Below, in pieces: positions 60,312 through 64,000 of a DNA stretch of 64,000 nucleotides. Origin of the DNA: Vibrio celticus (lineage in GTDB: Bacteria > Pseudomonadota > Gammaproteobacteria > Enterobacterales > Vibrionaceae); NCBI RefSeq assembly GCF_024347335.1, contig NZ_AP025463.1, forward strand, positions 1,984,001 to 2,048,000, in the 5' to 3' direction. Both the position numbers and the translations under genes were made by a program. Under the pieces are notes generated by a model. That model did not search any database and had not been told where the DNA came from. It was given only the letters and a program-made list of their open reading frames with translations. Within the stretch, counting starts at the first letter, position 1. Every line of letters begins with the position of its first letter.

Positions 60312-63285
60312 CTTCGATGGTCACCGTCAGTGGCGACATCACTGAGTCATCACCGTCGCTGTCTACCGCGTACACCGGAAGATCAAAGCTCAAGGTGTTA
60401 TTGTCGAGTCCATCTTCGTGGTCAAGCGCTTCAAGTAGCGTAAAGGTGTAACGCCCCAACACAACGTCATCAAAGTTGATGGTGAAAATTTCAACTTCTT
60501 GATTTAGTGCGTTAGTCGTAAAGCCCGTGTATTCCCCTGAGTCAGCCGGGAACTCGCGAAGTTCGACTTCCAAACCATTCGAAGTGAGAGTACCTAACGG
60601 ATTAAATTCATCAGTCGCAATTCTGAAGTGGTCAACATCATCACTTTGTTCCGTGAATTGAATATCTTTCGTTTCACTGACTGGAGAGTTGCTTGTCGCA
60701 GAGCCATCACCAAGACTGGATTCCGACAGTGATACAGGCGGAATCACGTCAATGGTCGGAACATCACCATCGGTAATAGTCAGCGTCACTGTTGAGGTAA
60801 GAACGTCGTCATCACCATCACTCGATGTCACCACTATGCTCTTAACGATATCGCCAGCCGAGTGGTCTAAATCTCGGTTCGGCTCAAAGCGCACTTCCCC
60901 TTGAGTAGTGATAAACAGTGAGCCTTCGGTGAAGGTAAACTCTTGCTCGGTCGCATCATTCGGGTCTAGAGAGTAAGCGGTGCCGTCATAGGTAAATTGA
61001 GTCACACTCGCGCCATCGGCACTCGCGGATGTTAATACATCGAAAACGGATGTCGTTAGCGTACCTGCAGCCAAATCCGCCACCGTAGGCTCTTCAATCG
61101 TCAGGTCGCCACTTGCCATCACTTGAACATCATCAGTAATCGTCACCGATAGCGGTGACATTAACGAGTCATCACCGTCGGTATCAACCGCGTAAACTGG
61201 TAGTTCAAACGTGAAGTCGTTATTGCCACGACCATCCTCGTGGTCGATATTCTCCAACAGCGTAAAGGTATATTGCCCCAGAGTCGCAGCGCTAAAGCTT
61301 AATGTGAAAATCTGTGTTTCTACATTAGAGGCACTAGTTGTAAAACCAACATAGTTACCTGAGCCTGCAGGATCTTCTTTCAGATCAATTGGCAGACCAT
61401 CGGATTTCAATGAGTCATCACTATTAAACTCACTAGGCTCTAGGCGGAACTTCTCTACATCGTCGCTTTGATGAGTGAAAGTGATGGTTTCTGTTTGACT
61501 CACGGCCCCCATGATTGGTGACGAGCCATCCGCTAAATCTGCTTCAGAAAGCGCGATGCTTGGCACCGATTCAATGGTTGGGATATCACCATCAATAATC
61601 GTCAGTGTGACAGTGGCCGTTTCAACATCCACATCGCCATCGCTTGACGTGAAGACGAGAGATTTAACGATATCGCCACTCTCGTGGTCTAAATCACGGT
61701 TCGGTTCAAAGCGCACATTGCCTTCGATGGTGACGAACACATCACCCTCAGTGAACGTAAATTTCTGCTCACCTGTGATTGTTGGGTCTAAGGTTTGAGG
61801 CGTGCCACCGTCATAAATGAACTGGGTAATCACTGCGCCATCGGCACTTTGCGCCGTCATTACATCAATCGTATTGGTCGTCACCGTACCGTCAGCTAAA
61901 TTCGGCTCGGTGATATCCAGCGTGCCGTTCGCCATGATTTGGACGTCATCACCAATGGTCACAGACAACGGAGACATCAAGGAATCATCACCATCAGAAT
62001 CGACGGCATAGACTGGTAATTCAAACGTCAGATCATTATTGTCGAGACCATCTGCATGGTCTAATGCTTCAAGCAGTGTGAAGGTGTATTCACCTAACGT
62101 AGTACCGGAGAAGTTTAAGCTGAAGACAGGAACGTCCGTTCCACCGTCATCAATAAAGCCGGTATAGATGCCTGAGTCTGCTGGGTCTTCTTTAAGCTCA
62201 ACCGCAATGTTGTTCGACGTTAACGCACCACCCACATTGAACTCAGTTGGTTCGATTCGGAACTTCTCAACATCATCACTTTGGTTGGTAAACGAGATAG
62301 TCTCGGTTTGGCTCACCGCACTGCCGCTTGGTGTCGAGCCATCGACAAGCTGTGTTTCTGATAGCGTCACGCTTGGTACGGATTCGATGGTTGGGATATC
62401 GCCGTCGGTAATGGTCAGAACAACCGTCGCGGTTTCAACGTCCACATCGCCATCACTGGATGTCACCACAATCGACTTCACAATATCTTCGCTAACCGTG
62501 TGGTCTAGATTGCGGTTTGGTTCGAAGCGTACTTCACCTTCAAGAGTGATAAACAACTCACCTTCTGTGAAGCTAAATTGCTGCTCACCATTGTCAGTTT
62601 GATCCAATGTTCGAGTTTGACCATCATACGTAAATTGAGTGATCGTCGCGCCATCGGCACTTTGTTCTGGCATCACATCGATGGTACTGGTTGTGATTGT
62701 GCCGTCTGCAAGATTTGGCTCAGTGATATCTAACGTACTATCCTGCATGATTTGAACATCATCACCGATGGTTACATTTAACTGAGAAACCAAAGAATCA
62801 TCGCCATCGCTGTCTACTGCATAAACAGGCAGGTCAAAGCTCAAACTGTTATTCACCAGACCATCTTCGTGGTCAAGCGCTTCAAGTAGCGTGAAGGTGT
62901 ATTGCCCTAGATTTGTATCCGAGAAGCTAATGGTAAAGACGTTGGTTTCAACATCCGACGCATCTTTCACAAAACCGATGTAATCGCCAGCACTGTTAGG
63001 CTCTTCTTTTAGCTCAACCGCCAAGTTGTTTGATGTTAACGTACCTAGAGTATTGAACTCTGTTGGCTCGATACGGAAAGACTCAATATCGTCACTTTCA
63101 TGAGTAAACTGAATCACTTTGGTGTCGCTGACCACAGAGTTAGATGGATCAGAGCCATCGGCTAGATTCGTTTCAGATAGTGAGATTGGAGGAATGACGT
63201 CAATGGTTGGCACATCGCCGTCCGTAATCGTAAGCGCCACTGTCGAGGTAAGAACGTCATTATCGCCATCATTGGACGTCACCAC
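60217..63285 (-). CDS. Adhesin repeat fragment (longest intact segment of copy B)
   Basis: A 1022-residue open segment spanning nearly four repeat units without interruption. It shows the true reading through sites where copy A is broken (FITTQGEVRFEPN and VELKEEPNSAGD are in frame here). It leaves the true frame near 60298, giving a nonsense tail after DDVQA, because four bases separate the CAA and ATG codons where three are needed. It is part of the giant adhesin. Confidence 0.65.
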   Translation of the reverse strand: MVTSNDGDNDVLTSTVALTITDGDVPTIDVIPPISLSETNLADGSDPSNSVVSDTKVIQFTHESDDIESFRIEPTEFNTLGTLTSNNLAVELKEEPNSAGDYIGFVKDASDVETNVFTISFSDTNLGQYTFTLLEALDHEDGLVNNSLSFDLPVYAVDSDGDDSLVSQLNVTIGDDVQIMQDSTLDITEPNLADGTITTSTIDVMPEQSADGATITQFTYDGQTRTLDQTDNGEQQFSFTEGELFITLEGEVRFEPNRNLDHTVSEDIVKSIVVTSSDGDVDVETATVVLTITDGDIPTIESVPSVTLSETQLVDGSTPSGSAVSQTETISFTNQSDDVEKFRIEPTEFNVGGALTSNNIAVELKEDPADSGIYTGFIDDGGTDVPVFSLNFSGTTLGEYTFTLLEALDHADGLDNNDLTFELPVYAVDSDGDDSLMSPLSVTIGDDVQIMANGTLDITEPNLADGTVTTNTIDVMTAQSADGAVITQFIYDGGTPQTLDPTITGEQKFTFTEGDVFVTIEGNVRFEPNRDLDHESGDIVKSLVFTSSDGDVDVETATVTLTIIDGDIPTIESVPSIALSEADLADGSSPIMGAVSQTETITFTHQSDDVEKFRLEPSEFNSDDSLKSDGLPIDLKEDPAGSGNYVGFTTSASNVETQIFTLSFSAATLGQYTFTLLENIDHEDGRGNNDFTFELPVYAVDTDGDDSLMSPLSVTITDDVQVMASGDLTIEEPTVADLAAGTLTTSVFDVLTSASADGASVTQFTYDGTAYSLDPNDATEQEFTFTEGSLFITTQGEVRFEPNRDLDHSAGDIVKSIVVTSSDGDDDVLTSTVTLTITDGDVPTIDVIPPVSLSESSLGDGSATSNSPVSETKDIQFTEQSDDVDHFRIATDEFNPLGTLTSNGLEVELREFPADSGEYTGFTTNALNQEVEIFTINFDDVVLGRYTFTLLEALDHEDGLDNNTLSFDLPVYAVDSDGDDSVMSPLTVTIEDDVQAHEQWHPEYRRADCRRSGRRVGDHNYH

Positions 63286-63317
63286 GATGCTCTTAACGAT
63301 ATCGCCACCCGAGTGGT

Positions 63318-63638
63318 CTAAATCGCGGTTCGGCTCAAAGCGGACTTCCCTTGAGTCGTGATAAACAGTGAGCCTTCGGTGAAAGTAAACTCTTGCTCGA
63401 TCGCATCATTCGGGTCTAGAGAATAAGCGGTGCCGTCATAGGTAAATTGAGTCACGCTCGCACCATCGGCACTCGCGGATGGTAATACATCAAATACTGA
63501 TGTCGTTGGCGTACCTGCAGCCAAATCGGCGACAGTAGGCTCTTCGATACTAAGCGAACCACTCACCATCACTTGAACATCATCAGTAATCGTCACCGAT
63601 AGCGGTGACATTAACGAATCGTCACCGTCGGTATCCAC
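63318..63638 (-). CDS. Adhesin repeat fragment (frame segment, copy B)
   Basis: A 106-residue segment from DTDGDDSLMSPLSVTITDDVQ to FITTQGKSALSR. The last residues are out of frame because of a CCC run near 63346 where CCCC is needed for QGEVRFEPN. The same deficit is present in copy A near 58434. Confidence 0.55.
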   Translation of the reverse strand: MDTDGDDSLMSPLSVTITDDVQVMVSGSLSIEEPTVADLAAGTPTTSVFDVLPSASADGASVTQFTYDGTAYSLDPNDAIEQEFTFTEGSLFITTQGKSALSRTAI

Positions 63639-64000
63639 CGCGTAAACTGGTAGTTCAAACGTGAAGTCGTTATTGCACGACCATCCTCGTGGTCGATATT
63701 CTCCAACAGCGTAAAGGTATATTGCCCCAGAGTCGCAGCGCTAAAGCTTAATGTGAAAATCTGTGTTTCTACATTAGAGGCACTAGTTGTAAAACCAACA
63801 TAGTTACCTGAGCCTGCAGGGTCCTCTTTCAACTCAATTGGCAGGCCATCGGATTTCAATGAGTCATCACTGTTGAACTCACTTAGCTCTAAACGGAATT
63901 TCTCAACATCATCGCTTTGATTCGTGAACGAGATGGTTTCTGTTTGACTCACTGCCCCAATGATTGGAGAAGAGCCATCTGCATGTCCCGCCTCTGCCAA
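63611..64000 (-). CDS. Adhesin repeat fragment continuing past the window edge
   Basis: A 129-residue segment open to the right edge, with SQTETISFTNQSDDVEKFRLE and YTFTLLENIDHEDGR. A single C missing near 63676 (TTGCACG, against TTGCCACG in copy A near 58766) shifts the frame before the NNDFTFELPVYAVD block. The gene continues upstream beyond the window. Confidence 0.6.
   Translation of the reverse strand: MAEAGHADGSSPIIGAVSQTETISFTNQSDDVEKFRLELSEFNSDDSLKSDGLPIELKEDPAGSGNYVGFTTSASNVETQIFTLSFSAATLGQYTFTLLENIDHEDGRAITTSRLNYQFTRWIPTVTIR
63894..64000. repeat. 4.91-kb tandem repeat, start of copy C
   Basis: These 107 bases equal the first bases of copy B (from 58981), so the tandem array continues beyond the window. 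Confidence 0.75.

Larger units (their letters stand above)
58981..63893. repeat. 4.91-kb tandem repeat, copy B
   Basis: The second copy of the six-unit block, 4,913 bases, adjacent to copy A with no spacer. Its frame is intact over a longer stretch than that of copy A. A third copy begins at 63894 and runs off the window. Confidence 0.85.

Noticed and set aside
42655..63361. Many plus-strand frames of 60-190 codons antisense to the adhesin
   Set aside because: They are Ser/Thr/Val-rich mirror images of the repeat units, recur with the same period, and have no ribosome-binding sites.
54073..64000. Possible CRISPR-like or mobile repeat array
   Set aside because: The repeats are about 820 bp, in-frame protein units without spacers. 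They encode adhesin domains.

Overview
The window looks like chromosomal DNA of a marine Vibrio, most likely of the Splendidus clade. This rests on moderate GC, on families found together in alginate-degrading vibrios (PL7, PL15 and PL17 lyases, KdgM porin, KdgF, DehR-like reductase, sodium/solute symporters, FadR-type GntR regulators), and on a giant type I-secreted protein with T1SS-143-like repeats. The genus call is inference from recalled family knowledge; no database search was possible.

Layout. 1-3.5 kb: an SDR tail, a GntR/FCD regulator, a MATE exporter and a nitroreductase. 3.5-16 kb: the exported alginate-attack module. It holds two small PL7 lyases (now separated by an IS4-family insertion), a KdgM-type porin, an unrecognised two-domain lipoprotein, an IS5-family insertion, a CBM32-PL7 lipoprotein and a PL7-PL7 lipoprotein. 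16-26 kb: a chemoreceptor, an orphan terminator that may end a small RNA, a DehR-like reductase, a PL15 oligoalginate lyase, a symporter and a second GntR/FCD regulator. 26-30 kb: a PhnDCEE-type ABC importer. 30-40.5 kb: a FAH-family protein with a signal peptide, two tandem PL17 lyases, then divergently kdgF-kdgK-eda and a second symporter. 40.6-42.3 kb: a cyclohexadienyl-dehydratase-like periplasmic protein and a second IS5-family copy. 42.4-64 kb: the C-terminal part of a giant repeat adhesin, open at the right edge.

How the genes fit together (inference from families and context). Exported or surface-tethered PL7 lyases cut alginate. Oligomers cross the outer membrane by the KdgM porin and the inner membrane by the two symporters. 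Cytoplasmic PL15 and PL17 exolyases release unsaturated monomers. KdgF helps convert these to DEH, the reductase makes KDG, and KdgK plus Eda yield pyruvate and glyceraldehyde-3-phosphate. The chemoreceptor may sense the substrate. A palindrome, TTGTA-N-TACAA, recurs upstream of the uptake and catabolic genes; it fits the FadR-subfamily GntR operator form TNGTNNNACNA, and two such regulators are encoded here.

Data quality. Every frameshift I found lies in repetitive DNA (three IS copies and the adhesin repeats), mostly in short homopolymers, while the single-copy genes are intact. The adhesin carries a 4.91-kb block in at least two full tandem copies plus the start of a third. I found no base substitutions between copies in the stretches compared, apart from one near the repeat edge. 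Consensus error or repeat mis-assembly should be ruled out before the broken frames are taken as biology.
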